A stretch of DNA of 64,000 nt from Candidatus Protochlamydia phocaeensis. GTDB lineage: Bacteria; Chlamydiota; Chlamydiia; Chlamydiales; Parachlamydiaceae. The position numbers were made by a program, and so were the translations under genes. This document shows, one piece after another, positions 9,371-17,683 of the stretch (its first letter is position 1; each line of letters begins with the position of its first letter). The notes under the pieces are model-generated. The model ran no database searches. It was given only the letters and a program-made list of their open reading frames with translations, and was not told the origin of the DNA. Location: contig NZ_FCNU01000032.1 in NCBI RefSeq assembly GCF_001545115.1, positions 339,504 through 403,503 of the forward strand, written 5' to 3'.

Positions 9371-9429
9371 CTAATGACTGAGATGCGGGCTCTTTTCCAG
9401 TGGAAAAGAGCCCGCATCTCAGTCATTAG
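9371..9429. repeat. Perfect 59-base palindrome
   Basis: Two 29-base arms are exact reverse complements around a single central G. The outer arm reads CTAATGACTGAGATGCGGGC and the centre is TTTTCCAGTGGAAAA. It lies between the SugE gene, whose stop is 200 bases away, and the LysR start on the minus strand. It would fold into a cruciform or a very stable RNA hairpin and may end sugE transcription, but it is longer than a normal terminator and lacks a clear T-run outside the stem. Confidence 0.8.
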
Positions 9430-9628
9430 CAATCAGAGAATTGTTTCTTAAACTTAATAGAAGAGAAAGTTTTTTAGAAGAGCGAACATGACCAAGTATA
9501 GTTATACCAATGAAAATCACGCCAGATCATTTTTTAGATGACTGCTTGGATTTTTTAGCCTCTTTTCCTATGCAGCTAAAAAAACCAATGGCTGCGAAAA
9601 AGGCGTACGCCGACAAGTAAAAAATTTC

Positions 9629-9946
9629 TCATGCAGCATTCCACTTTAAACCCAATACACCCATCACAATGAGACCTATACAGACCAAACGCCATATATC
9701 GCTCGATTCCTGAAAGAAAAAAATGCCAGCCAAAGCGACTCCTAATGAACCAATTCCTGTCCAAACCGCATAAGCCGTCCCCATGGGAATAGTTTCTAAA
9801 GCTTGGGACAATAAGAAAAAACTCGCTGCCATCAGAGACAGTGTCAAAAGACTGGGGATAAGCTTTGAAAACCCCTCTGTATATCTCAATCCTATTGCCC
9901 ATCCCACTTCCAGCAATCCTGCTAAAATCAACCAAATCCAAGCCAT
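9629..9946 (-). CDS. sugE: Small multidrug resistance family exporter, SugE/Gdx type
   Basis: The 105-residue protein has four predicted membrane helices and the typical SMR opening MAWIWLILAGLLEVGWAIG, with the essential membrane-embedded glutamate at about residue 13. The GTAYAVWTGIGSLG segment in helix 3 (about 57-70) is also conserved. The Gdx/SugE branch exports guanidinium or quaternary ammonium compounds as dimers coupled to protons. The AGGACAGG ribosome binding site supports the start. The gene stands alone. The upstream DNA was checked for a guanidine riboswitch and none was recognised. The Gdx versus EmrE specificity is inferred from overall similarity. Confidence 0.85.
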   Translation of the reverse strand: MAWIWLILAGLLEVGWAIGLRYTEGFSKLIPSLLTLSLMAASFFLLSQALETIPMGTAYAVWTGIGSLGVALAGIFFFQESSDIWRLVCIGLIVMGVLGLKWNAA

Positions 9947-10055
9947 TTTACCTGTCCTTATTTTTTTGTTATTTCAAAAAAAAGTATCAAAAACACGCTT
10001 TTTTTAAGACTCGTTTCTTTATCTAATCCCTCTCCTAGTAACAAGCCTTTCTTTC

Positions 10056-10118
10056 AGAGACTATCGTCAGACTGTTAAGTGTCTGGATGCCCTCTTTTCC
10101 CTAAAAACCTCAGTCTCT
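10056..10118. repeat. Dispersed inverted-repeat element, copy 1
   Basis: The element opens with AGAGACTATCGTCAGACTGT and closes with AGTCTCT, the inverse of its first bases. The left half matches copies at 24271 (inverted) and 28775. It lies in the gap between sugE and the phosphatase-like gene and has no coding content. The size and terminal inverted repeats suggest a miniature mobile element or a folded intergenic repeat. Confidence 0.5.
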
Positions 10119-10230
10119 CGCAATAAAAATTTATTTTCGGATTATTTTAATTAACAATAATAAATTAAAGTTAATTATTAATTTTACTAATCAATAAATA
10201 ATTAGATAATAAAATTAATTAACTAACTGT

Positions 10231-10236
10231 TATAAT
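10231..10236 (+). promoter_or_regulatory. Probable -10 box of the CX5R phosphatase-like gene
   Basis: TATAAT lies 28 bases before the ATG at 10265, after about 110 bases made almost wholly of A and T. The spacing and composition resemble the leaders of the genes at 4729 and 51971. Confidence 0.45.
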
Positions 10237-10264
10237 TTAATTAGAGTTTATTATTGGTGTTTAT

Positions 10265-12448
10265 ATGCCTTTGCCTATATCTGACTCTACTCTTTCTCCT
10301 TCCCATCCCGTTATTTCTTCCGATGCCCCTGCTTTGGAGCAACCTCATAAGCAGGTGGAAATTAAAAACGGCCAACTAATCCTTCCCAATGGAGGATCTT
10401 ATCAGGTCAGCAAACTGGTAATCGGGGGCAAACAAGTTGATTTAACAAAGGGATTGAGCGAATCGCAATTAAAAGCCATACAGACTTTCACCAATCAGCT
10501 TTTTAAGCAACTCAATGAATTGAATTTAAAAAGCAGAGACCTTCAAACGCTTACTTTTAAAGCTAAGCAAGAAAATATGGCAGAGGTCACAGCAAAATAT
10601 AGTCAAGAATCCAAAACGCAAGCTGTTAATGTCAAACCATTTCAAAGTCAACTGGAAACAATAAAGCAGCAATTCGGATCGGCAGTCCAAAAAACAGAAA
10701 GAGAGGAATCATTATCCACAGAAGGCCCTCCCCCTTCTTCTCTACTCCACGAACCGACGCCCGATAAAGCAAACCGAATTGGTGTGCCTGTTATAAAAGC
10801 GGAGAGAACGGAGGAGGAAGAAGGCGAAGAGGACATTTCCTTGCCTTATGAAATCGTGGTTACAGGTCTGCCAGAGAACCCCTCCTTGCCCCATTCTCAT
10901 TTAATAGGCGAAAAAGATCCAACTCAATCTAGTCAAATTTCGCATGCTTATGAAATAGATGGAAAAGTCATTGCCGAGCAAACCATTACACGCACAAATA
11001 CGATTGACCAAGATATTCTTTTTTGTCAAAAAATGATCAAACATCTAACAGCTAAGCTAGAAGAGAGCAATCCTCCTTTAACAGAGCCTGAGCGCCAAAA
11101 GGTGCAAAATGATTTAGATTATTACGAGCAGGCTATGCAAAGGGCACAAAATTATCGCACGCAGGGAAAAGATTGGATTGGATCTAATGGTTTCCGAGAT
11201 CTGATCGCCCATTCTCTCAGTTTTAATGATGCGGCGCGCGCTTATATTTCAGCGCCGGTCAATATGCGCTATCAAGAGTTGGATATTGAAGGAGAAAGGA
11301 AAGTCGGCTTCTATCGAATCGGGATCATGTCCGATATGCGGAACGGATGGGTCAGTTTAACCGATTTAAAAGCCATGAAAGACCAGCCGGAAAAAGTACA
11401 GGCCAAAATCAAAGAAATTCAGGAATATATCCTTCATCCCAAAGGCAAATCCACTCCCTTATCCGGAAATAAGCTGGAGTCGGCGCTTCATGCCCTTTAT
11501 GAATTACAGACAATAGCCAATCATCCGGCTTATTTGGATAAAGTGATCGAAGAAAGAAGGCGTGCCATTGAACAGCAAATGATCCAGCTGATTGAAGGCC
11601 AAATCAGCCAAAATCCCGATAAAGCCTTAGAGGCCCTTAATGCGGGGCGGACATTTGATTTAGTCCATGTTTCTTTGCTCAACCAAAACAAGGTCGACTT
11701 AGATAAAACAGGCTGGATGCATAATGAACGCGTCGAAATGGAAGATATGAAGGAAATATTCGATGATTTCAAAGGGAAAAAATTAGTTTTTGACGGAAAA
11801 GGACCCTTTATTGATGGGGACACCATTCACTTATCCCATCAATTTGAAGGGCAGGGAATGGGAACCAAAGAAGTCGCCTTGAATACGTTTTTCTTTAATA
11901 TATCCGTTCAGGGAAATGTACAAAATAAAGGGGCTCAATTAAGCATCAATACAGAACAACTTAACCATTTGCTGGAAGCGCATCCCCATATTTTAGATCA
12001 GTATCCTGAGATTAAAGAAGCCATCTTGAAAGGAAAGGAAACCGGTTATGATTTAGCCGAAGACTTTCTTTTTGCCCTTTTACAGGATAAATCCCTTTGC
12101 GCCTCGCTTGGCTGCCTAAGTGCAAAGGACCGCACGGGCTTTATCAGCGAGCGTTTAATGTTAAGGATGATGCAGCCACACTTGCCTAATCCTAAAGGCC
12201 GCAACCCCTTTGAAAAAGATATCTTTAAACCCGATAGCCCTGCCGTAAAAGTCGTCTCCGAAAACACCCCTCATTATCAAATTCTTAAAGTAAACCCTAC
12301 ATCCAAATTAAGGGGCTATAATATTTGGAATAAATTGGGAATTGCAACCGATTTGTTCTTTGCCGAAGTAACCCAAAAAGGGTCTCAAAAGAAAATTAAA
12401 GCCAAGCCGCTTACTCAAACGCTTCCTCTTGTTAAGAAGGCATTTTGA
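10265..12448 (+). CDS. Candidate effector with SopB/INPP4-like CX5R phosphatase motif
   Basis: This 727-residue protein has a Ser/Pro-rich N-terminus without a Sec signal, a polar acidic linker (about 150-195), and a long C-terminal region. The key feature is CLSAKDRTG at residues 617-625: a CX5R phosphatase loop with Cys617 and Arg623. It closely resembles the CKSGKDRTG loop of the secreted phosphoinositide phosphatases SopB/IpgD and the CKSAKDRTS loop of INPP4. Other segments upstream, such as DLVHVSLLNQNKVD and an FNISVQGNV patch before the loop, have the general placement of SopB regions. I infer a phosphoinositide or protein phosphatase acting in the host. The leader is AT-rich like those of the other candidate effectors. 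Function and secretion are unproven. Confidence 0.7.
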   Translation: MPLPISDSTLSPSHPVISSDAPALEQPHKQVEIKNGQLILPNGGSYQVSKLVIGGKQVDLTKGLSESQLKAIQTFTNQLFKQLNELNLKSRDLQTLTFKAKQENMAEVTAKYSQESKTQAVNVKPFQSQLETIKQQFGSAVQKTEREESLSTEGPPPSSLLHEPTPDKANRIGVPVIKAERTEEEEGEEDISLPYEIVVTGLPENPSLPHSHLIGEKDPTQSSQISHAYEIDGKVIAEQTITRTNTIDQDILFCQKMIKHLTAKLEESNPPLTEPERQKVQNDLDYYEQAMQRAQNYRTQGKDWIGSNGFRDLIAHSLSFNDAARAYISAPVNMRYQELDIEGERKVGFYRIGIMSDMRNGWVSLTDLKAMKDQPEKVQAKIKEIQEYILHPKGKSTPLSGNKLESALHALYELQTIANHPAYLDKVIEERRRAIEQQMIQLIEGQISQNPDKALEALNAGRTFDLVHVSLLNQNKVDLDKTGWMHNERVEMEDMKEIFDDFKGKKLVFDGKGPFIDGDTIHLSHQFEGQGMGTKEVALNTFFFNISVQGNVQNKGAQLSINTEQLNHLLEAHPHILDQYPEIKEAILKGKETGYDLAEDFLFALLQDKSLCASLGCLSAKDRTGFISERLMLRMMQPHLPNPKGRNPFEKDIFKPDSPAVKVVSENTPHYQILKVNPTSKLRGYNIWNKLGIATDLFFAEVTQKGSQKKIKAKPLTQTLPLVKKAF

Positions 12449-12528
12449 AAGGGGTAATGGTTTAAATCCAAATCTTTTCCCAAAAGCTAAGCCTGTATAA
12501 GTTTCATCTTTTGATCACTTCTTCATTC

Positions 12529-13428
12529 TTATTCCAAAATCAATTTTGTTGCGAAAACATGCTTGGCACGAGCGTGCAAGCGGACATTTAAAACCGGTTG
12601 CCGCTGGATTTCCATGTCTACAAAACCGGGACGATTCATAAAGTGCCCCTGTTCAGAAACTAAACGAACAGCGTCTGGAGCGATCATCTGATTGGCTAAC
12701 AAATAAGCGGCCAATCCACCCTGCATAGACCCGGTAAAGGGATCTTCGGGCACTCCGACCAAGGGAGCAAATCCTCTGGCATGGACATGGTGTCTAGAAT
12801 CGAAGGCATGAGGCGTCAAAGCGCAAAAAACAACAATCCCATCCCGCTTGGCAAATTCAATAGCCTTGGGAACATGAATGGTCATCTGTCCTAGTGTTTC
12901 TAAAGAGACCGCGCTAAAATAAAGATACTGATTCGTACGCTCCAGCATCAACGGTTTGGTCCAGTCAACGCATTCTCCAGGAATATCCAAAGCCTTTACA
13001 ACTTCCTCCAATGAATAAGGAGCCGGTACCAAATCAATTTTAGGCGCATTAAAGGTATAGACAGGCTGCTCCAGATCGCTTAAATCCACTTCCATTGGTA
13101 ATAGGCCGGCGTTGGTCTCTACGCGAAAGGCATACCTTTTTTTCTCCGTCATTCCCAACCTCTTCTCTTTTGCTAAGGCGCATAATGCCCCAATTGTCGC
13201 ATGCCCGCAAAATTTAATTTCATTGCCGGGAGGAGTAAAAAAACGCAGCTTAAAATCCGCCTGCCGGCTAGGCAAAACAAAACCCGTTTCAGACAAATTC
13301 ATTTCCTTTGCGATTTTTTTCATTTCCTCATCGCTTAATCTTTCGGCATTTAATACCGTTGCCGTTGGATTTCCTCCAAACAATTCGGCCGTAAAGGAAT
13401 CGATATGGTGTAAGGAAAATTCTCTCAT
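12529..13428 (-). CDS. PhzF family isomerase/epimerase-like protein
   Basis: The protein matches the PhzF fold family: FGGNPTATVL near residue 17 after the DSF opening, the catalytic-glutamate region LSETGFVLPS (about 44-53), FCGHATIGAL (about 74-83) and the second-half counterpart EDPFTGSMQGGLAAYL. Members of this family are cytosolic dimers that isomerise small cyclic acids; most, outside phenazine pathways, have unknown substrates. I chose the ATG at 13428, because it has AGAGG at good distance; a TTG two codons upstream is less likely. The gene is alone, divergent from the DMT transporter. No other phenazine genes are present, so a role in phenazine synthesis should not be assumed. Confidence 0.85.
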   Translation of the reverse strand: MREFSLHHIDSFTAELFGGNPTATVLNAERLSDEEMKKIAKEMNLSETGFVLPSRQADFKLRFFTPPGNEIKFCGHATIGALCALAKEKRLGMTEKKRYAFRVETNAGLLPMEVDLSDLEQPVYTFNAPKIDLVPAPYSLEEVVKALDIPGECVDWTKPLMLERTNQYLYFSAVSLETLGQMTIHVPKAIEFAKRDGIVVFCALTPHAFDSRHHVHARGFAPLVGVPEDPFTGSMQGGLAAYLLANQMIAPDAVRLVSEQGHFMNRPGFVDMEIQRQPVLNVRLHARAKHVFATKLILE

Positions 13429-13618
13429 ATACAACCTCTTTCATTGCTTATTAACCTGAGTTGCCTTCTTAAGGTTAAAAGGTTAGCTATTTTTATATTT
13501 TTTGTCAAATTTATACAAAATGTAAATATATATATAGCCAAAAGCTATTCAAATTAAGGTAGGCTTATTTCGCCCTTCTCTTTAAAATTGATGCCATTAA
13601 AGATGGAATAGGGGTTAT

Positions 13619-14524
13619 ATGTGGCGAGTGTTTCTTATGTATGCTCTTTTTGGCAGCATTTTTAGCGTCGGCAAGATAGGAGTGGCAGCCTCCCAGCCTT
13701 ATTTTCTCACGGGAATGCGCATGTTCTTGGCCGGGGGGCTACTAATGGGCTATTACAGCTGGCGGCACGGCAAGAGGGTATTTTTTTCCAAGCAGGACTG
13801 GGTGCTGCTTGCTTTGGTCGCCTTCTTCAATGTTTTTATTACCAATGCCTTTGAATTTTGGGGGCTGCAATACATGAGTGCAGGCAAGACCTGTCTCATT
13901 TATAGTTTGTCGCCTTTTGCTGCCGCTTTCATTGCCTATTTTTTTGGGACGGAAAAGGTGTCCTTTAAAAAATGCTTAGGACTGGGAATTGGCATCCTCT
14001 CTTTTTGCCCTTTGATGCTGATCCCTTGGCTAGATGGCGGTCAAGACGTGCCATCCATGGAACTTTGGGCTGAAGGGGCCTTGACCATTTCTGCGATTAC
14101 GGCAGTGATTGGATGGACCTTTGTCAAAAAGCTTACAGTAGAAAGAAAGATGCCTCATTCGATTGTTAATGGAGTGAGCTTTTTACTAGCCGGGGGCATG
14201 TGCTTGGCGACTTCACTTGCTATCGAGACATGGGATCCCCTGCCCGTTTTTGCTTGGACAGATTTTGCCATCAGTCTTTTTTACATTGTTGTCATTCACA
14301 ATCTGATTTGCTATAGCATCTATGCGTCTGCTCTGCAGCGTTTTTCTGTGACCTTTATGGCCTTTGCCGGCTTAAGCAATCCCATATTCGCCGCTTTCTT
14401 TGGCTGGCTTTTTCTTGCAGAAAGCATCACAGCTGCATTTTGGCTGGCTTTTGCAGGCGTATTAGTTGGACTGTTCCTTTTTTATCAAGAAGAACAGCGG
14501 GCTATAGCCATCAATCAAGTTTAG
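13619..14524 (+). CDS. DMT superfamily (EamA) transporter
   Basis: The 301-residue protein has about ten membrane helices arranged as two EamA repeats, with GMRMFLAGGLLMGYY in the first half and GLSNPIFAAFFGWLFLAES near the C-terminus (about 256-274), a segment typical of DMT carriers. In chlamydiae a DMT protein imports S-adenosylmethionine from the host; this protein could be of that kind, but the family is broad and amino acid or nucleotide-sugar transport is also possible. An AGGGG site precedes the ATG. Its last 14 bases overlap the tail of the converging HAD gene. Confidence 0.75.
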   Translation: MWRVFLMYALFGSIFSVGKIGVAASQPYFLTGMRMFLAGGLLMGYYSWRHGKRVFFSKQDWVLLALVAFFNVFITNAFEFWGLQYMSAGKTCLIYSLSPFAAAFIAYFFGTEKVSFKKCLGLGIGILSFCPLMLIPWLDGGQDVPSMELWAEGALTISAITAVIGWTFVKKLTVERKMPHSIVNGVSFLLAGGMCLATSLAIETWDPLPVFAWTDFAISLFYIVVIHNLICYSIYASALQRFSVTFMAFAGLSNPIFAAFFGWLFLAESITAAFWLAFAGVLVGLFLFYQEEQRAIAINQV

Positions 14525-15680
14525 CCGTTTCTAGTTCTCGAGGAGAATGCCATTGCCATAGGCCTGACGCATCCATTTTTTGAATGCATTTTAAATCAGG
14601 GAACGGCTTCCCTATGCCTTCTTGCAGGATTTGTAAGATTTGTAAAGTTCCCTCTACATGTTGGCTATCCTTTCCCATTTTATCGCGAACCATGACGCAT
14701 TGAGGCAAGGGATGGCTTTGCCAAACCTGCTCGAGTCCCACGTGGAAAGCTAAATGGGCATGCTGATGCATGGGAAAGTCCACTAGCGTATCGCCAATTG
14801 TAACGATCAATGCTTCGGGAAAGCGGCGCAATTTATCCTCAATGTGCTTTTTAATAGTTAATCCCTTATTCGTCCTGCAAATCAAAAGAAAGTTGAATCC
14901 CCTATCGCCGCGCTTGGCCAATCCTGTTGAAATTTGCTTTTGTTCCACATGCAGTTCAGGCAGGAAAGAGGGCTGTTCACATGCCTGCCGAAACCAGGAA
15001 GAGGCCAAAGCGGCATGCCAAGGAGGATTAGACGTGTGGGTTTCAATTAAGGCCCCATTGCTAATCAGCCTAAAATCCGGATCCAGCCTTTGACGGATGG
15101 TCTCGGCAATTTGGCAAAATTCTTCGGGTGTTGCTGCTATACTTTGCCGTTTATTTTTCAGCTCTAATTCTTTGATTTCTGCTTGCAAAGAAACAGCAAG
15201 GGAAGACTGTTCATCCGTTCCATCCTGCAACACTTGTTTCAAGAAAGCCTGAAGGAGAAGCCTTCCAACTGCAAACGTTTGTTCAAGCGAATAGGTCTCT
15301 AATATTTCCCCCCCTCCCTTCTCTGTCATGCGTTGCCCGCCTAAAAGGCCATAAACAGCTGCTCGATTTTCTTTTAATTCTTGATCCAAAAAAGAACCAA
15401 AAACTTGACTAAGGGGAGTATTGCCGCGCCTCCACGGCTCTAAAGAGGGATCATTGAAAACAGGCGTACCGGAAATAAAAGCTGAGTCTATGGTTTGAGT
15501 TTGTAGAAGCGCTTTAATGGCAGAAAGAACTCTTGGATCGCCGACCGCTTCCGTACTGTCGCGTACAACCCCATCTACGTCTAAAATAAGAATGATCCGC
15601 TCAATGGGCCTTCCATCCCGAAAAGCCAGGGGGATAAATCCATTTTCCAATCGCAAGGCAGGAGGGAAAGTCTGCATCAT
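14511..15680 (-). CDS. HAD superfamily hydrolase-like protein
   Basis: The 389-residue protein contains the HAD phosphatase motifs. Motif I is DVDGVVRD near residue 34, with the two catalytic aspartates; a threonine/serine motif II occurs as AFISGTP near 68. The lysine of motif III is in NKGLTIKKHI (about 270) and motif IV is the acidic IGDTLVDFPMHQHA (about 292-305). The long central insertion resembles a cap domain, as in sugar-phosphate phosphatases. No signal peptide is present. The substrate is unknown. Two ATG codons open the frame, 15 bases downstream of the stop of the amine oxidase gene on the same strand, so the two are likely co-transcribed. Confidence 0.7.
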   Translation of the reverse strand: MMQTFPPALRLENGFIPLAFRDGRPIERIILILDVDGVVRDSTEAVGDPRVLSAIKALLQTQTIDSAFISGTPVFNDPSLEPWRRGNTPLSQVFGSFLDQELKENRAAVYGLLGGQRMTEKGGGEILETYSLEQTFAVGRLLLQAFLKQVLQDGTDEQSSLAVSLQAEIKELELKNKRQSIAATPEEFCQIAETIRQRLDPDFRLISNGALIETHTSNPPWHAALASSWFRQACEQPSFLPELHVEQKQISTGLAKRGDRGFNFLLICRTNKGLTIKKHIEDKLRRFPEALIVTIGDTLVDFPMHQHAHLAFHVGLEQVWQSHPLPQCVMVRDKMGKDSQHVEGTLQILQILQEGIGKPFPDLKCIQKMDASGLWQWHSPRELETAKLD

Positions 15681-15695
15681 AAAATGAATAAATAA

Positions 15696-17138
15696 TTAAG
15701 GGTTTTTTAAAGGTTGGGAAATCAATTGAGCGATTAATCGGGCTGTGCGCTCGCCGGATTCAACAGCCGCCTCCATTGTTCCACCCACCTCAAATAGAAT
15801 GGAAGTATGCTCTCCCGCAAAGAAGAGGGAATTGTCAATCGGAGCAAATAGCTTCCTTACTTTTTCTCCAGCCACTTCAACCAAAGAGCTCATGGCTTCT
15901 TCTTGCCCTGCCCCAATGCAAGAGTAAGATCCTTTTGCAAAGGGATCGTTCGGCCAGCTGTATCCGATTAAGCCCTTATAGCTGGCAAACGGCTGATCGG
16001 AGGCGAGGATGGGAGGAACCTCTATCTCAACTTCATAAGCACATTCAATAAAGGCAAAGTCTTGCTTCATTCTGGCTTTAAGCGACTCTTCTGTAAAATG
16101 CCCATATCCGCCAATGTAATAGAGGTTAAGTACATGTTCATTCCTGTTCATAAACGTGACAATGCGTCCATTCGTGTAGGCGCCTTTTTCTATATGCGAA
16201 GGCGAAACAGGCAGAATGACTTTGGCATTTGTTCCATATTCTACTCCCTCAATCGCCAATCGCCTGGAGGAAGGAATGACTTCTTCACCGATGCGCAAGG
16301 AGTCATAAACGGAGCATGGAAGGGCAAGGACCAAAAGATCTGCTTCAACCATATTTCCATTGGCAAAAGCCAGCCGATAAGCGCCAGACGCTGTTTTAGA
16401 AATAGTTTGAATAGAATGATTTAAATGAAGGCAGCTAGAAAGCTTATCGGCTAATTTTTCCGCAATTAAGCTATTCCCCCCTTCAACAACTAGTTGTTCA
16501 ATAATGGGATTGGTTTCTTCCTTGCTTTGATGCGCAGCTGAAATTCCCCCCGTTAAAATGTGATAAAGCGTTTCAATATAGAGAGGGGACAGTTTTTCGG
16601 CAGGCGCTCCTTCATAGCCTGCCAACATAGTCCGGCAAATCTTATAAAGGGCATCTTCTTCTTTGAATAACGCCTGAAGGACCTCCTGCATGTTCTTGGC
16701 AGTTTGGCCGATGGATTGCAGCGCTGAGCCAAGCTCTTGGCGATCGAAGTGTCGGGCTTCCAGGATTTCTTTCATGTCCAAAATCTTTCCCTCTTCGACA
16801 TAGCGAAGATGAGAAAGCAATTGTCTTCTCTCCGTTTTTAACCCCAGTTCTTCAATTAAGGCCAAGAGATGTTTGGCCTCCCCGCCATCGAGGATATTTT
16901 GGCCTCCCAGTTCTGCCAAATGTCCATCCACCTCAACAGTCAAAACACGCCCACCTACACGAGAGCGGGCCTCATAGAGGCCTACATGAAAGCCTTTTTC
17001 TTGGAGTCGGTAAGCAGCCGTTAATCCGGCCAAGCCAGCTCCGATGACGGCGACTTTGGGCTTTGATTCCGAATGAGCAAATAAAGAAGATGCTGTTAAG
17101 AGAGCCATAGTGAACAAGCACAATGAATTAAAAATCAT
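15696..17138 (-). CDS. Exported flavin monoamine oxidase-like protein
   Basis: The 480-residue protein has a Sec signal peptide (hydrophobic residues 3-20, likely cut after SSLFA). The FAD-binding Rossmann motif follows directly (VAVIGAGLAGLTAAYRLQEKG, about residues 29-49, with the usual GxGxxG), then YEARSRVGGRV and LGGQNI, all typical of flavin amine oxidases. The C-terminal FAD motif FFAGEHTSILFEVGGTMEAA (about 435-455) is intact. These enzymes oxidise amines to aldehydes with release of hydrogen peroxide. Export outside the cytoplasm is unusual, but several neighbours share it. It lies 15 bases upstream of the HAD gene. Phytoene-desaturase-like or polyamine oxidase activity cannot be separated by eye. 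Confidence 0.82.
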   Translation of the reverse strand: MIFNSLCLFTMALLTASSLFAHSESKPKVAVIGAGLAGLTAAYRLQEKGFHVGLYEARSRVGGRVLTVEVDGHLAELGGQNILDGGEAKHLLALIEELGLKTERRQLLSHLRYVEEGKILDMKEILEARHFDRQELGSALQSIGQTAKNMQEVLQALFKEEDALYKICRTMLAGYEGAPAEKLSPLYIETLYHILTGGISAAHQSKEETNPIIEQLVVEGGNSLIAEKLADKLSSCLHLNHSIQTISKTASGAYRLAFANGNMVEADLLVLALPCSVYDSLRIGEEVIPSSRRLAIEGVEYGTNAKVILPVSPSHIEKGAYTNGRIVTFMNRNEHVLNLYYIGGYGHFTEESLKARMKQDFAFIECAYEVEIEVPPILASDQPFASYKGLIGYSWPNDPFAKGSYSCIGAGQEEAMSSLVEVAGEKVRKLFAPIDNSLFFAGEHTSILFEVGGTMEAAVESGERTARLIAQLISQPLKNP

Positions 17139-17428
17139 AAAGTCAATCCGATTGAATGACAGAAAGCTTATTCATACTTGAATCGTCCTTTTCACGGCCA
17201 TTCAAATCAAGCACCATAAGCGATCGCGCGGTTTATCGTCCATGCTCCTTTTCAATGACCGATTCTTAACCTGCGTTAGTAAGAAGCCATATTGAAATGC
17301 GGTGAATATGCATGCCTTTTCTAGCAGCTAAGAATAATAGACAGAAATTCTACACTAAATTGTCCTTGCTCTTGTATAGTCTATATAGGCTATTCAAGCC
17401 TATAAATTAGAGAAAGGCAATTGATCCA

Positions 17429-17683
17429 TTGAATCGAGTTAAATATCTACTGTTTTTACTCATGGCAAAAAAAATATTCCGCTTTCTTCCTTTTCGCTCT
17501 TCCCGTTTATCCGCTCTTTTAATCGGGTTTGTCTTGGGAATCGCCAGTCAACGCATTCCCGAAGTCAAATCCTATACGGATCAAATTATGACTCAAATTG
17601 AAGATCATTTGGATTGGCATTATCTTCCCCTGCTTCTAAAAGGCAAAAAAAGCCGCTATATTAGCAAGGCGTCAATTTTCTAA
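17429..17683 (+). CDS. Small single-span membrane protein, unknown
   Basis: I do not recognise this protein of 84 residues (TTG start with AGAAAGG upstream) or 73 residues (ATG at 17462). Both starts are possible. One membrane helix, LSALLIGFVLGIASQ, lies mid-protein after a basic stretch, followed by a polar tail. The last codons overlap the end of the converging glucose-6-phosphate dehydrogenase gene by 12 bases. The helix and basic flank suggest a small inner-membrane protein with the tail outside. No partner is evident. Confidence 0.4.
   Translation: MNRVKYLLFLLMAKKIFRFLPFRSSRLSALLIGFVLGIASQRIPEVKSYTDQIMTQIEDHLDWHYLPLLLKGKKSRYISKASIF

Noticed and set aside
9576..9941. 121-codon minus-strand frame over the SugE gene
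   Set aside because: It overlaps the SugE gene in another frame; the SugE reading has clear family motifs and a ribosome binding site.
9947..10055. Guanidine riboswitch before sugE
   Set aside because: The leader lacks the conserved guanidine aptamer pieces and a convincing fold by eye; only A/T runs are seen.
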